A stretch of 64,000 bases of DNA. It comes from Owenia fusiformis. Lineage: Eukaryota > Annelida > Polychaeta > Sabellida > Oweniidae. The notes beneath the pieces are model-generated. The model was not told the DNA's origin, did not search any database, and saw only the letters and a program-made list of their open reading frames with translations. Position numbers and translations under genes: made by a program. This document shows, one piece after another, positions 32,100 through 44,935 of this stretch; the first letter of the stretch is position 1, and each line of letters opens with the position of its first letter. The stretch lies in contig CAIIXF020000009.1 in assembly GCA_903813345.2 (NCBI GenBank), forward strand, positions 12,644,030 to 12,708,029, given 5' to 3'.

Positions 32100-34145
32100 T
32101 ATATGGGCGGTATCCAACATTTTCTATATGTTCACCGACAATATACTTTTTTCATTTTAACTTGTGAGGACAGGCATTTAGTTCTTTGATCGTGGCATAC
32201 TCTAGTTGTAGCGCATACATATTAAAGAAACTATATATAAACGCATGCAGTTCGTACATTCCAAACATTGTGATTATTGGTTTCAATCACATATTTCTAA
32301 TTTAAGTAACTCATACTCTTGATGATTTTATCATCGTTTTATTGCACCAAAATTGTTCGTCTCTTAAGGCCGAGTGCCCGGAAATATCAACATAATTGAA
32401 CATGTTGAACAACTAATATACATACTTTGTGTGGCTTGGTTGAATGGCTATGAATCCCAATCAAGTTCCGATGTGTCTCATCAAGAAGACAATATAGTGA
32501 AAAGGATTGCGGAGTTTATAATTTTTGTGCAAATTTTCTTCTTGGATCGAAAAAATTCATTTTAATTCGATTAATTTACGATAGGTGGCCAAAGGTAGGT
32601 CACGTGACGCAAAACAACGAATCATATGACACGAAAACAATGATCCATTCGCCAGATGGCGTAGTGAAAGGAGGTCAATTTTAAGACAAACGAAAACCGT
32701 TTAGCTCAGCTTCAATTTTGCTCTCGCAGTCGAACGAAACTGAAACTTCTTTCGTCGATATCTAGGTTTAGTGATTTTTTCAGGCTCCGGTATTTTGACA
32801 AAAGTAAAGTTCAGGTCATAGCCATTCCTCGGGGCAGGTTTGAGGCACCAACGATTTATTTGGTAGTTTTTCTCAGGAATTATTCCCGATTTCCGTCTAC
32901 TGCACCTTTAATTGAGTAATTTATACAATAAATTATTTATCAATTTGATTCTATTCGAATGTATAATCAAATTCATAAATTCAAAGGAAGTACTTTACTA
33001 AATTGGATGGTATTATTTCATTAGTACCATTATATTCATCCCATGTGCGAATTGACATGGGTAGTCATCTGGTAGTCATGCCTTGGAATCCAAAGTCGAG
33101 TGGAAAGGAATTTGGAACAGCGTGAAATCATTGAACCAGCCTACGTTATGTAATGGGGTTCGGTATATTGTGCGTCGGTATAATGGGTCTCGTAATGGGT
33201 GGACCCCATGTAGGTCACGCTCTTAGAAAATGAGATATTGTACTATGTGATAAAGGGGGATGGATTGACAAGGGGAACTTGAATCAATGGGTTTATCTCA
33301 ATGCCAGTGTATTATTGACCTGGCAACATCAGCCTTCTCGATTTCAGGTTTATTTAATGAACACCCTATTCAAATTAATTAATGGTTGTCTTGAAATATT
33401 TACAGAATAATATTATTGTTGATATTTATCCAATATACATTGAAACCATGATTTCTAAATTGACTATTGTTGCAATTGATGGTCTGCGAATCGGTCTAGC
33501 AAAATATAGCCTGGCTGATATTTTCATCTCAGGACAATTGATGCTAGGGGTTGATCAATAAGTATTGGACACTTTTTATACAGATACTTTCAATAGATAA
33601 GTCTCTTTGATCGTATCAAAAATGATGCATCATTCAATTATCTTTCAACCTCGAAAATTAGAAGACGATATATGCAATTCATTTTTATTTATTCTTTTCG
33701 TGAAAGTGATGCGGGTAATCCAGGATCCACAAGCACATCGAACACCTAGAATTCGCTTAGCAACTTACAGTATAGCAATTCTGGTCACATGATGATACGA
33801 ATCCATGATAGTAATTGTACAGATTCTTTATAATTTAGAAGTGCCAAAAATATTGCTGTTTCACTAAAATCTAGCTTATTGCGAGAGCAGTACATACTAG
33901 AATGACCGCCGTAGATTTCAAGGGTTATTTCCAATAGTCATCTTGATTAACATTAGGACTGATGACGTACCTTGCTTATTTAGTCTTCAGAAACATATTT
34001 ATCACCCCTCGTGCCTGTGCTTGTACATGTGCATATTATAATTGTATTAAACAACAGTTTACAAAATCCCAGGGTTTTGAATGATTGATCGAGCTATTAA
34101 AAGTGGACTATAGCTAGAAGGGTCATTTGTCTTAAAGTTATTAAT
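32100..34145. other. Intergenic, nothing recognised
   Basis: No credible exon or repeat found. Confidence 0.5.
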
Positions 34146-34415
34146 TTGTATTATTACCACCTTGCAGGGCCTGTTCTAGGGGTTTTAGTACTAGTTGAGA
34201 AGGCATTTAAATTGCTATATTGACGTGAGCAATATTGTGTCGGGCGTTAATGACTTTAGTCGGGCAATAATGACATTATCCGCCCGGCTATGTTTCCCGG
34301 GAAAAGTGATATCGTTTAGTGCGTAAGATTTTCTATTTCAAATTTGCTATTTCAGCCCTGGGCATTAATGGTGGTAATAATAGTAATAACGTCATTTCTG
34401 CGGGCAAAATAGAGA
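34146..34415 (+). repeat. Dispersed repeat, inverted relative to 41740-41943
   Basis: Blocks 'gtattattaccaccttg', 'gttttagtact', 'gaaggcattta', 'tttcccgggaaa', 'taataacgtcatttctgcgg' appear in reverse order and complement at 41740-41943. The copies lie 7.3 kb apart and on the opposite strand. Confidence 0.7.
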
Positions 34416-34910
34416 CTATACTTTAAGACACGTTTTTGTTTTCTTTTGTTTGCTTAAAATACAAAAGAAAATGCGGGTCGCATAGGGTCCTTAAACTTAT
34501 TTCACATGTTATATCGGGTGTCCCTAAAACAAAAAAATGAGTTTATTGACAAGTATTTTCTCAGCAATTGATGAACGTATTGATATATTGGCACAAAGTA
34601 ACCTAAGAGTATTATCAGAAAGTGTTAAAAACAAAAAAGAGATCCTTATATTAAGCTTTGAGTGAAAATGATATAGCTACCAGTGAAACTGCTTCAAGGA
34701 GAAAGAATGGAGCGCAAGAATAATTGTACAGGAATTTTGGGACAAGGAGTTGAGTCATGTAACAGTAAACAGAATGCGCTCATTGAACGTGTTTTAACTG
34801 TTAGGATGATTATGTCATGGGTGGTTATATCGTTGGAAGAAGTGCTCAAAGCATTTTTGCGCGGAAAATGGCTTCATGTAGACTGAACTAGGTACAGGGT
34901 GTTCAAAAAA

Positions 34911-36077
34911 ACGCAAACCAAAGAAATCGCTATATTTTTGAGAATACTTATCCAATTGTGTTCATATTTTCAGGAAAGAAAGAAGAGACTGTGTGTTTAT
35001 AGCTCCTGTTATTTGTTAGTTGTAAACCATGGTGTCTTGGACTCCTGCTCAAAAGACATTAGAACTAGAAAAATACCCAAAACGCGAATGGAAAATCGCT
35101 ATATCTTGGAAAATACTTATTCGCTTTTATTCTAATACTAGTACTAATTGTTTATCAACTTTGAAAAGTTAATCTTTTTTGAAAATGTGACTCGTAGTTC
35201 GGGTTGATTCCCCATAGACCCCATATTACAAAATCACAAAAAGTGAAATATGTTGTCTTGTATTGGGCATATAACATTTTCTTTTACTGGACATACTTTA
35301 ATTTGCATAACTATTCGATACATAAGGGCTATATGAAAATAGAACCATTAAAACAGATGTAATTTAAGTTAAAGGGAACTTTCTACTATACTCGCCATGC
35401 TATCTAACCCGAGCGAGCCACCTGGTGGTGAAACTGGTACTACCTACTCGCATTTGCGTTATTATGTTCATTTTTTCAGGAATGAAAGAAAAGACTGTAT
35501 ATGTATAGATCCTGTAGATGGTTAGTTGTAAAACATGATGCCTTGGATACCTGCTCAAAAGACAGTTGTACTAGGAGAATTAGAAAAATGCAGTCAGAGG
35601 TGACTGCCACAGCAATAAAACCAAATATAACTTTATAACCATAGTGTTTTGGCACTTCAGATTTGGCACAAATTATCCTCTTCAATATGATGTATATTTG
35701 TGGATGCCTTCAGTCAAGGATAAGTCTGCCTGAACCAGGGCTTTTGACTGAGTTTTGAAAGCATTTTGACTAAGTCCCTGAAGTGATTTTGATTTCACTC
35801 TACAAATTTATCATACATTAAATGAAGATGATTTGTGCCAAATTTGAAGAGCTAAAACACTATGGTTAGGAAGTTATTCAGTTTTTTTCGGTTACTGTCA
35901 TATTCCTAGTACCCCTGTCTTTCGAGCGGGTGTCCAGCAAGGCAACATATTTTACAACTAACCATCTACAGGAGCTTTACATACACAGTCTCTTCTTTCT
36001 TTCCTGAAAAAATGAACATAATTGAATTAAGTGTTTTCTAAGATATACCAAATCTTTTGGGTTGCGTTTTTTTGAAC
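34911..36077. mobile_element. Foldback element with TGTTCAAAAAAACGCAA ends
   Basis: Begins 'gttcaaaaaaacgcaaacc' and ends with its complement (ggttgcgtttttttgaac). Inner paired blocks include the phrases 'gaaagaaagaagagactgtg' with its complement at about 35985-36005, and 'gccaaatttgaag' near 35850 with its partner near 35655-35670. The copy contains an inserted or shared dispersed repeat at 35196-35465 and no transposase. Confidence 0.7.
35196..35465 (+). repeat. Dispersed repeat, copy 2
   Basis: Second copy of the repeat at 27555-27860, here inside the foldback element. The 3' end is again 'gagccacctggtggtgaaac' followed by 'actcgcatttgcgttatt'. Confidence 0.75.
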
Positions 36078-36679
36078 GTGACCTTTTCATCAATATTGGA
36101 TATTTTGAGATTCTGTTTTAAATTAAACAATTTGAGAATGATTTGTGTCAGAACTTCTATTTATTTTGCAGACTTTTTGGTAATACCCTTAAGTTACTCA
36201 GTAAAAAAATGGCGGCTTTGGTAAGAGGCTATGAACTCGTTCATTAAATTTACTTGCGATTTAGTGAGTCCTCGGCCTAAATTTATAACACAAAGATAGT
36301 TTCTATATGATTCATTGAACTATAATGGGTCCCATTTTAATAAGTGTTTAATCCCCATTGCTTTAAAAACGTTAGACTTTTCAGCAAGAACGCGGGAGTA
36401 AAAACCTACAAACCCAAGTTTTTAAAGACTTACGAGATAAGAAAGCAATTTTACTTTAATAGTATCATTAAATGGCCGGAATCATCTTATCCTTGACTGA
36501 TAAACCTGGCGTGGACGTGTTTAATAGATTGGCCATAGATTTGTTTGGACATTTAAACTCCCTTGGAGACTGTTTGGGAGATTCTCTGTAAATAAACATT
36601 TTTATTCAGGTTGTAAAACCAATTGACCTTGCCTTATCGTAGAGTGCATTCAAATCTAAAAATTCGACAGGGCGCAATA
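36078..36679. other. Intergenic, nothing recognised
   Basis: No gene or clear repeat between two foldback elements. Confidence 0.5.
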
Positions 36680-37442
36680 TCACTGGTCAGTATCAAGATG
36701 CGGTAACGGCCGTTACCTTCTCATCTAAGAGGGCGGGCGAGAAGTGTCGATTTGTTCGTATATCATATGTGGACGCCATAATTCAACTATCTGTTAAACC
36801 GCTTAAGCACGATGTTAAGGGAAGGTAATTGGAAGTGCATGATACGATAACTGACACGTCTGTTTCCAAGATGATGCGGTTACTGTATGAAGTTAATAAT
36901 ATAGATCTTTTTGTTTCAGACCAAAATGATGCACTTCGCTGTTATGTGCAGTTTTTGTACATCAAGGTTGGAAAGTGTAGCATTTATCCTGGGCCATACG
37001 ATACGATGCCATGCAATAGACGTTCCAGATAGCAACTTTTCAACTTATCAAAAACGGGAGCTAAATGTCGGGACAGGTGTCGATGTCGATTAATTAAGTT
37101 GGAATTGGGAATCGAGATAATGTGAGCCCCCACTTGTTATACGTCACCGCATCACCACAGATCAGTTATCGTATCATTTGCAAAATCAAAATCTCAGTCA
37201 CCTTCCCTTAAGCGGTGTAATATATAGTTGAATCATGGCGCCTCCGTATGATTGAAGAACAAATTGTCATACTCCAAAGTTTCCATGACGTATAAAGCTT
37301 ATAAGTTCAAATATCAAAGCATTACTTCAATTATAAAGTAGTTTAATTCGCCGAAAACCCAAAATATCGAAATCGACACTTTCCGTCCACCACCTTAGAT
37401 GAGAAGGTAACGACCATTACCGTAACTTGACACTGACCAGTG
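36680..37442. mobile_element. Foldback element with CACTGGTCAGT ends
   Basis: The left end 'tcactggtcagtatcaagat' is inverted at the right end (acttgacactgaccagtga). Further paired blocks are 'gagaaggtaacg' with 'cggccgttaccttctc', 'taagcggtgtaa' with its partner near 36797, and the 'cagttatcgtatcat' region with 36840-36858. No transposase frame. Confidence 0.7.
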
Positions 37443-37817
37443 AATATACCTCACCATCAGTCGCTCCAATTGAGAAATAACACTTTGGAAGTCAAAGATG
37501 GTAATTTATTCCATAGTTAGCATGATATTCATAGGATAACATGTGAAAATAAAAACGGTATTTTTGTAATCAGTGGTAAAATATGATATTTTTGACAAAT
37601 TTTCACTTAACCATAACATACGGTTTTTTAGCCATGACATACGACGTCGTATGCGATGGTTTATGGATTTTTGCTACTTCAGACTCAAAACGAGGCTAAG
37701 TGTCAACATCGCCGGATCGTTTGGAAATTCGAATTAAATAACTTAATTTCCGACGATTCTGATGATGACTTTAACTCTGGAATAAAAAGAACATCCTATG
37801 ATTTACTCGTGATATGA

Positions 37818-38317
37818 NNNNNNNNNNNNNNNNNNNNNNNNNNNNNNNNNNNNNNNNNNNNNNNNNNNNNNNNNNNNNNNNNNNNNNNNNNNNNNNNNNN
37901 NNNNNNNNNNNNNNNNNNNNNNNNNNNNNNNNNNNNNNNNNNNNNNNNNNNNNNNNNNNNNNNNNNNNNNNNNNNNNNNNNNNNNNNNNNNNNNNNNNNN
38001 NNNNNNNNNNNNNNNNNNNNNNNNNNNNNNNNNNNNNNNNNNNNNNNNNNNNNNNNNNNNNNNNNNNNNNNNNNNNNNNNNNNNNNNNNNNNNNNNNNNN
38101 NNNNNNNNNNNNNNNNNNNNNNNNNNNNNNNNNNNNNNNNNNNNNNNNNNNNNNNNNNNNNNNNNNNNNNNNNNNNNNNNNNNNNNNNNNNNNNNNNNNN
38201 NNNNNNNNNNNNNNNNNNNNNNNNNNNNNNNNNNNNNNNNNNNNNNNNNNNNNNNNNNNNNNNNNNNNNNNNNNNNNNNNNNNNNNNNNNNNNNNNNNNN
38301 NNNNNNNNNNNNNNNNN
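37818..38317. other. Assembly gap of 500 N
   Basis: Exactly 500 N, the conventional placeholder for a scaffold gap of unknown size. Any reading frame drawn across it is meaningless. Confidence 0.99.
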
Positions 38318-38442
38318 GATTTAATGCAAGGCTACATCTGTGTTTCCTCTTTTGTGATTATGTTTACCTAGTCTGCCTCTTATACAGCTAAATGTCATGT
38401 CTTGAGTTCAGCGAAACACTACAGGGACAATGTATGTTTGTA

Positions 38443-38593
38443 CACCCCCTCCATAAGTCTGGCAATTGAGGGTCCACTTTACAAAAGGTTGAACCCTTAT
38501 AACAAATGAGATGGATTTCTTGATGTTGTCAAACATAAACAGGCTCTAAAACGTTGCTGGGAATTCCGTTTGCCAAACTTTTGTAGGAATGTG
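38443..38593. mobile_element. 151-bp MITE related to the CACTCCCCTCC family
   Basis: Starts CACCCCCTCCATAAGTCTGG and ends TTGCCAAACTTTTGTAGGAA then TGTG, with TA on both sides. Terminal sequence is a diverged version of the 777-bp family; the interior is unrelated. Confidence 0.7.
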
Positions 38594-38699
38594 TATGGCC
38601 GTGGTGGGTATTTATTCAAGCTTCCTGGATACCGTAGTATGATTTCTTTGCTAGCAACTGGTGGTCGCATTTCTTTCCTTCTGCTATTATTTTCCAATT

Positions 38700-38778
38700 C
38701 ACCCCCTCCATATGTTTGGCCACCGGAAGTCGTAATCCGAATGGGGATTTTCGGTTGCCAACGTTTTGGATGGGAGTG
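38700..38778. mobile_element. 79-bp miniature copy of the same terminal repeat
   Basis: Left end CACCCCCTCCATATGTTTGG; right end GTTGCCAACGTTTTGGATGG then GAGTG, followed by TA. It is little more than two terminal repeats joined, an unusually short form. Confidence 0.6.
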
Positions 38779-39021
38779 TACATCGCATTCTAAAATATTG
38801 AAAAGTGTAATTATTTTTCAATGAGCACTCGTCTAGGTTCGGGTTATTTAATTGTAATTTTAAAGCATTGTATATTCAACTAGTCTACACACAGCGAAAA
38901 GCTACAATTGTGATATGGTCACAGTATACTGTATTAATTTAAATAAATTGATTTATATAAGAATAAAAGTTGTACATTATATGACATCAAAATATTGCTA
39001 TTATGTTTATGTTTGTGAGTA

Positions 39022-39948
39022 CCAGATCAATCAATAAGTTCTGAGAAAATTCCTCTTAAATCAAGATTTTCGGATTATTTATTTTAAATTTTCATAGAAT
39101 ATGTAAAATGAATGCAGCAATTATAGTGCAACACGTTTTATGCACTTTCCTCTTATTGGACTAAAAATATGGTTACTTATGGTGACTCATGTTTTGGGTG
39201 GGCGGGCAAATAATTTAAATGGTACAAGTAAAGCGCATAAAATGTTCATTTATAAATATAGTTCTGAGCTGCTTTCTGCCTGCATAAAGGTTGGTCTTAT
39301 AGTCCTAGTAAAATGTTTAGGTTCAATTAAGATGCTAAATTTTCCATGGTTTTTGATGCACTTCTCCTGGCGTTGAACCCATTGGTAGAACGAGCGTCTG
39401 AATCCAGGAAAACGTTTCTTCAGGGCATTTTTCACACCATTGTTGAGGTCTGTAAAGTTCGCATATCTGAATCTTAGCTATCCCTAGTCATTGGTGATTT
39501 TGATAAGAGCAGATTTATGGGGCGGGGCATTGTCGTGGTGGTTCAGTAATGATTACCTACAAAATGCTGTGCATATGCCCCGAGGAAACGTTTTCCTTGT
39601 GGATTCAGACGCCTGTTTCACCAAAGGGTTCAACGCCAGAAGTGTATCAAAAGCCATCGACCCAAACAGTTTACAAGGACTTTAAGACTATTTGCAGGAA
39701 GCAGCTCAGAACCATATCTATAAATTGACTTAATAACATTTTATGCGCTTTACTTCTGCCATCTAAATGATTTGCGCCGCCTACCCAAAACATGAGGTAC
39801 CATAGTAACCATATGTTTGGTTCAATAAGAGGAAAGTGCATAAAATTTGTTACACCAATTGCTGAATTCTCTTTACATATTCTGTAAAAATTTCAAACAA
39901 AACTCTTGATTTTATAAGATTTTTCTCAGAACTTATTGATCGACCTGG
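39022..39948. mobile_element. Mariner-derived foldback element
   Basis: Ends CCAGATCAATCAATAAGTTC and, inverted, CCAGGTCGATCAATAAGTTC, both flanked by TA, as expected of mariner. The arms are inverted over about 400 bases and meet near 39470-39560. Read on the minus strand, the left arm encodes a mariner transposase C-terminal stretch (FPGFRRSFYQWVQRQEKCIK, near 39340-39410); the right arm carries the matching but further decayed stretch in the opposite orientation. The element therefore consists of two transposase 3' halves head to head, with the catalytic part missing. Confidence 0.75.
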
Positions 39949-40433
39949 TAAAGGTTGTTGTTTCTTAGAAAACACTAATTAACACAATTCCACTTATTAT
40001 TTGATCATTTGTTTATAATTATTTCAAAGCCCATGATAATATTTTACTTTCTATCTTCTTGTAAACGTCAAGACACTTCACTCCATTAGTATACATGTAG
40101 CAACAAGAAGTTTGAATGATCCAAACGGGATCTCCGGATTGTCAAACTAATGGAAATGTGTTTACTTTTAAGACAATTCTGAAGATTTACTTTGTATATG
40201 TAATCATCATTAACATCAATAGTGCAATAACGTAATTTCTTAGGGCAATATTAAACAAATACTGGATGATCAGGAGCTGGATATGGCAGAATACCTATTC
40301 GAGAAAAAATATTGGGCGAGGCGGCATTTGTTTCATTATGCACCTCCCAATCAAAGTTAAGTGGAGTACTTACTTACTTACCTCATTTACAGGCTTAAAC
40401 TGTTGTTTAGTTGACATTATTTTGACATTTATT
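39949..40433. other. Intergenic, nothing recognised
   Basis: No exon or repeat supported. Confidence 0.4.
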
Positions 40434-41390
40434 TATTTTTTCTTTCAAAACTCAGACGACTTCCGGCCAGTTTATTCGCTACACTGGACGAAAATATTTG
40501 CCCCGGGAATTTAATGTTTATTTATTCGAGACGTTCTTGCAGAATTATATGTAACTTTTGAATGATAAGGGTAATTGTGATTGATTAACTGCATTTTTTC
40601 TTCTATTTTCCGTCAATTTCAGATGTAAGCTTTAAGTAGTACTCCAGTTATTAAGAAATAAAACTCTGAAGTGGGAATGTTGCAAAAACATTGAAAAAAA
40701 TATCCGACCCCTTTTCTCGAAAGGGTCAGATATTAGAAAAATATCCGGCAGTTTTCAGAAAAGAGCAGAGTATTGCCAAATTACAAGCAACTAAGAACCA
40801 ATCAGATTTGTGTATTTTAATGAGGTGCATAATAAAGTAAATTATTACATCACTATCTAGCTAGCGACAGTATGATTGGTCAAAACCGGGTCACATGTCG
40901 TGGGATATCTGGCGATATTCAATGGCAATGCTAATCAGATAAGACAACCGTGAGATATCTAGCGATATCCCACGCTCCCGGGAATTTTCAAAGAATTTGT
41001 TTTCGTTCAGTGTAAATAATTTAGTTCAGTGTAAGTCAAAATGGCAGACGAACCGAGTAGATTCGTAAAAATATTTGAAGACTTAATGACTTAATAATAT
41101 TAGGGATGTTTAGCTAGACAGTGATATAATAAAACAAATATTTCACTCTATTTCGGTGAATACCTGTAGCACTTTCACAAGGTGATATTCCACTTGCCCT
41201 TCGGGCTTCATGGATTATTATATCATTGCTAGAAATTGTGTGATTTGATTGTTCGAGTCAGTACCATGTGACCAAAAATACCATAATGTATTTCACAGCT
41301 CCCTCAAATTTAGGATAATAAAAGACTATTGCCCGGCATATTGCCCGCCCGGGAATTCTGACAACTACACTGGATGAAAATGAAGTGTAC
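40434..41390. repeat. Cluster of short palindromes
   Basis: Contains 'gtgggatatctggcgatat' near 40900 with its inverse near 40955-40975, 'tttctcgaaaggg' near 40713, and related phrases 'acactgga(c/t)gaaaat' with 'cccgggaatt' at both 40480-40512 and 41345-41385. Probably the decayed remains of one palindromic element; boundaries are approximate. Confidence 0.45.
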
Positions 41391-41494
41391 CATTCAATGA
41401 TTCTTGTACGTAATTATGTTCACTTATGGATTAATGATATATTGATTGATTGAAATAAATGATCATAGAGAATGTCTAGCAATGAAATAATAAA

Positions 41495-41650
41495 ACAAAT
41501 ATTCCATTCTATGTTCGGGCAATACCTGTTGCACTTTCAATGATTTTTGCATCATGTATTCCCCTCGCCCTACGGGCTGCGGGCAATACATACTGCAAAA
41601 ATCATTGAAAGATGAACAGGTATTGCCTTCCATAGAATGAAATATTTGCT
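41495..41650. repeat. Palindrome with about 75-bp arms
   Basis: 'aacaaatattccattctatg' through 'ttgcatcatgtattcccc' pairs with 41572-41650 ('gcgggcaatacatactgcaa' through 'gaatgaaatatttgc'). A diverged half-copy lies at 41120-41210 and another at 41655-41705. Confidence 0.75.
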
Positions 41651-41739
41651 TAATATCACTTGTGAAAGATGTACAGGTATTCACCTCAATAGAGTGAAAT
41701 ATTTGTTCAATATTGGACCGAGGGCCCAAGGTCCAATAT

Positions 41740-41943
41740 TTCAATATATTGCCCGCAGAAATGACGTTATTAGTATTATTACCACCGTTAATGACGAGAA
41801 CTGAAACAGCAAGAACGCACTGAACGATATCTAATTTCCCGGGGAAACACATATTGCTCAGGTCGATATAGAAAAATGAATGCCTTCTTAATTAGCACTA
41901 AAACCTCTAGAACTGTCCCGGCAAGGTGGTAATAATATACATG
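41740..41943 (-). repeat. Dispersed repeat, inverse of 34146-34415
   Basis: See the partner copy. 'gacgttattagtattattac' and 'aactgtcccggcaaggtggt' anchor the match. Confidence 0.7.
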
Positions 41944-42241
41944 TATTTGTATGAAGCAATGAAACGATTCTACTTAACTATCCATGAACAACCAAAAAAC
42001 TTTTGAAGACCCTCCGTTGAATGACATGTCCAGTTGCAAAACACTTCAACACTTTAGTAATATAGTCAGCCTTGATTTATTATTGCAAATTAAGTAAAAT
42101 TATCCATCCGCATAATTTCTATGGCAAAAGTAGAAATGTTACCGCGGAAATTATAGACCGTACGGTCGCCGTAGGAAATGTGACTGGGGTGTTACAATGA
42201 ATGGGAAATATATTCACTGACGGAATTGCTGACTTTTGTTT

Positions 42242-42247
42242 TTTATT
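42242..42247 (-). promoter_or_regulatory. Polyadenylation signal of the cystatin gene
   Basis: AATAAA on the minus strand about 113 bases past the stop codon. Confidence 0.55.
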
Positions 42248-42359
42248 TTTTTAATTATATCATCGAGTTACAGTTTAAATTCTTGATGTAGATATTCTCG
42301 CATTAGCTTCTATTGCTGCTAACGTAATTTAAAATGAAAAGTCCACGTCACGATTTAAA

Positions 42360-44780
42360 CTAGTAAAACGACTCCAATGGATCGTCAGATGTCTTCCCAG
42401 CTCTGTAAGACTGCAGTGAGATTTTCCCGTTCCAATGTTGATGTATCTTCACATGGATGAATTCTCCATTACCAACGTCCACCTGTAACATGTCAAACAA
42501 CAGTCTATATTAACTGCATCAAAGTATATTTGAACTTGCTTACTATCATGGGGTTCAGGATATCTGGATTATCCCAAAGTCAATAAAATACAACTGTCCA
42601 TGGGTTACAGCGGAGTCACTTATCAAACAGATTTCTTGATTGGGTTTCTTAATCAAAGTTAGTGTCATGGCATTGTGCAAAACAGGTTTAATTCCTTTGG
42701 TATAAAACACAATATAGTCCATTTGTCACCCCTATACATACTATAGTGAACCTATGAATTGTTAAAAACACGATGTTTTATGGTTAATTTATTATAACAA
42801 GGGTTTTCTGAAGTGATTTAACTGGGTTGGACAAAAAGTTAGTTTGGGGAAAAAGTATATCGGCTAATTAGGGAGGGGTGCATTGGTTTAACATGGCGTT
42901 GACTTTTGACTTAGCGTCGGGATACCACAATGTACCTGGTATGTTACCATGGTGATAGATACAAAAACTTTCCCCAACGTTAATTTTTGGCAACACAGCG
43001 AAATCACTCCAATAAACCCTAATGATAGTATTTGCACAGAAAAACATCATGTTTTTAAATATTCATACGTTAAGAAAATGACAAATGGACTAATAAATGG
43101 ACTAATCAAAATATTTATTCAATTATATAATGAAGAGCATTTTGAATAAACAGCATAAATGTAAAAACAAGAATTAAAACAAAAACACTGAATTTGACTC
43201 ACCCAAAATAATACGTGAATGTCATTATTTAAATAGTTCATTAATACATTAAATCATATTTCATTTTCAATATTTAGCAATTGCAAGTCAATTGCTTTCA
43301 ACCCTTATAAAGCAAATTGTCGCTAATAACTTGGTCCGAGTTTTCTAGCGTCCAAGTCAACTAGAATCCGAGTTGACCAGATACCCCAAGCTATGGTTAT
43401 TTTTAAAATTATTCAGGAATATAAATTGGAAATTCACACACATATTTTAAAAAACAGTACCTTATTATACAGAGTGACCCAAAAAACAGAACCCTCTAAA
43501 AGCGCAACAATATCAAGTCTTGTTTTAATAACTAGGCCCGAAATCGACTGAATCTATGCCTACGATTACAAACCCAAATCAAATGGTTTCAATTGATCCT
43601 ACATTTCTTCGACTGAATACTGATCACAAAACTCATTTAATCTTACGCAATGATGCAAGTCAAATCTGCGTGAGTGGCAAAATACAAAAATGATGAGTGA
43701 CCTTTTTAGCGTGCAACTAGGGTTTACATCATACCTTGCAACTCTAAAAATCAGCAGAGTTATTGCCCGGAGAACTGCACGAATGATCGGAAGCTGCGGA
43801 GAGCTTTATAACACAACTTAGTTCATTAAAAAAAATACATTGATATTTGCAAAAACATCAACTAACCTTCACATAGTGGAACCATCCGTTGACAACCTGG
43901 GTTCGTACAGTCTTCGCTTCGAATTTTTCGAACGTTCGTTCTTCTGCTCTCTCAACAGCGTCTTTCACCTGAAATGAAAATACTTCAATGATACAGTGAG
44001 TATTTCGTACATTTATGATTACTATGCATTTAACGAACCTAGGTAGCAAGTTGCTACTAAGTGAGAGCAGGGGGGTAAGAAGGACCATGGTTCAAGATGG
44101 GTCACAAATTTTATTTTATGGTTTTAAAATATATATCGCCTGATATTATCTCCTGACAGGGGATACATCGACCATAGATTTTGCTTCATTTAGGTGCCAG
44201 ATTCAAACGGCGGCATCCCCCCCCCCCAAGTGGCCCGTCCTGCCCCACTACCGTATGTATGTCGTAAAGACCTACAATTCAAAGTAGTTATCTGATAGAA
44301 CGGCCCTTCTTGGTCCATGTCTGTGGTAAAAACCTCGGGATTCAGAAATTTATTTCAAAGTTAATGCCGATTGTTCAGGAAACGAATGTCTATTGTTTCA
44401 ATAAACGTTAGTTCAGCGGACGCGAGCCCTAGCAAAATATCTTCACATGCAGTTAAAATGATTGCTTAAAGGGTGTCTTGCCCAGCTGTCCCCTACATCA
44501 GTTTTAGTAGCTCGGTCGGTAAAGCATCTCATATTACAAACATCTTGGGGAAATTTTTTTTATTAATGAGGAATATTTATAATTTTTTTACAATGTGTGT
44601 CATCAAATTATACTATGAGAGCATAACTACCTTATTCGCAAGTTCTTGATCCTCGGCCGTTGCAGGTGATTCTTCACTAACCCCACCGGGCATCATTACC
44701 CCGGGTCGACCGGGCTGGCCGCAGTGCGATATTCCCACCAGGCATCCCAAAATCAAGAGGCACACTATTGTTTTATCCAT
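42360..44780 (-). CDS. Secreted stefin-type cystatin (cysteine protease inhibitor)
   Basis: Three coding exons, all introns in phase 0: 44780-44631 (50 codons, ends AATAAG|gtag), 43968-43867 (34 codons, after 'attttcatttcag'), 42482-42360 (40 codons and TAG, after 'gacatgttacag'). The product is 124 aa. Residues 1-19 (MDKTIVCLLILGCLVGISH) form a clear signal peptide. MMPGG near 29-33 is the stefin N-terminal inhibitory trunk, QVVNG near 74-78 is the QxVxG loop that blocks papain-like proteases, and the end DPLESFY matches the stefin C-terminus. The mature part has no cysteine pairs, unlike type-2 cystatins. So it is a stefin (inhibitor family I25A) with a secretory signal, which is unusual because classical stefins are cytosolic. 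A 5' UTR intron is suggested by 'ttattttacag' ending at 44808. Confidence 0.9.
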
Positions 44781-44935
44781 GGTTGCTAATCTTGAATTCG
44801 ATTAACTCTGTAAAATAAAGAATTCACTTATGAAACTGGGTTTTTATTTCTCAAGCTTAAATAGATGAACTGATACTAGGCTGGCATCTATATACACTAA
44901 TTGCAATATTAACAATAAGTTATTGATATACTGTG

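Noticed and set aside
37814-38371. 185-codon open frame on the plus strand
   Set aside because: It is open only because it spans 500 N of an assembly gap.
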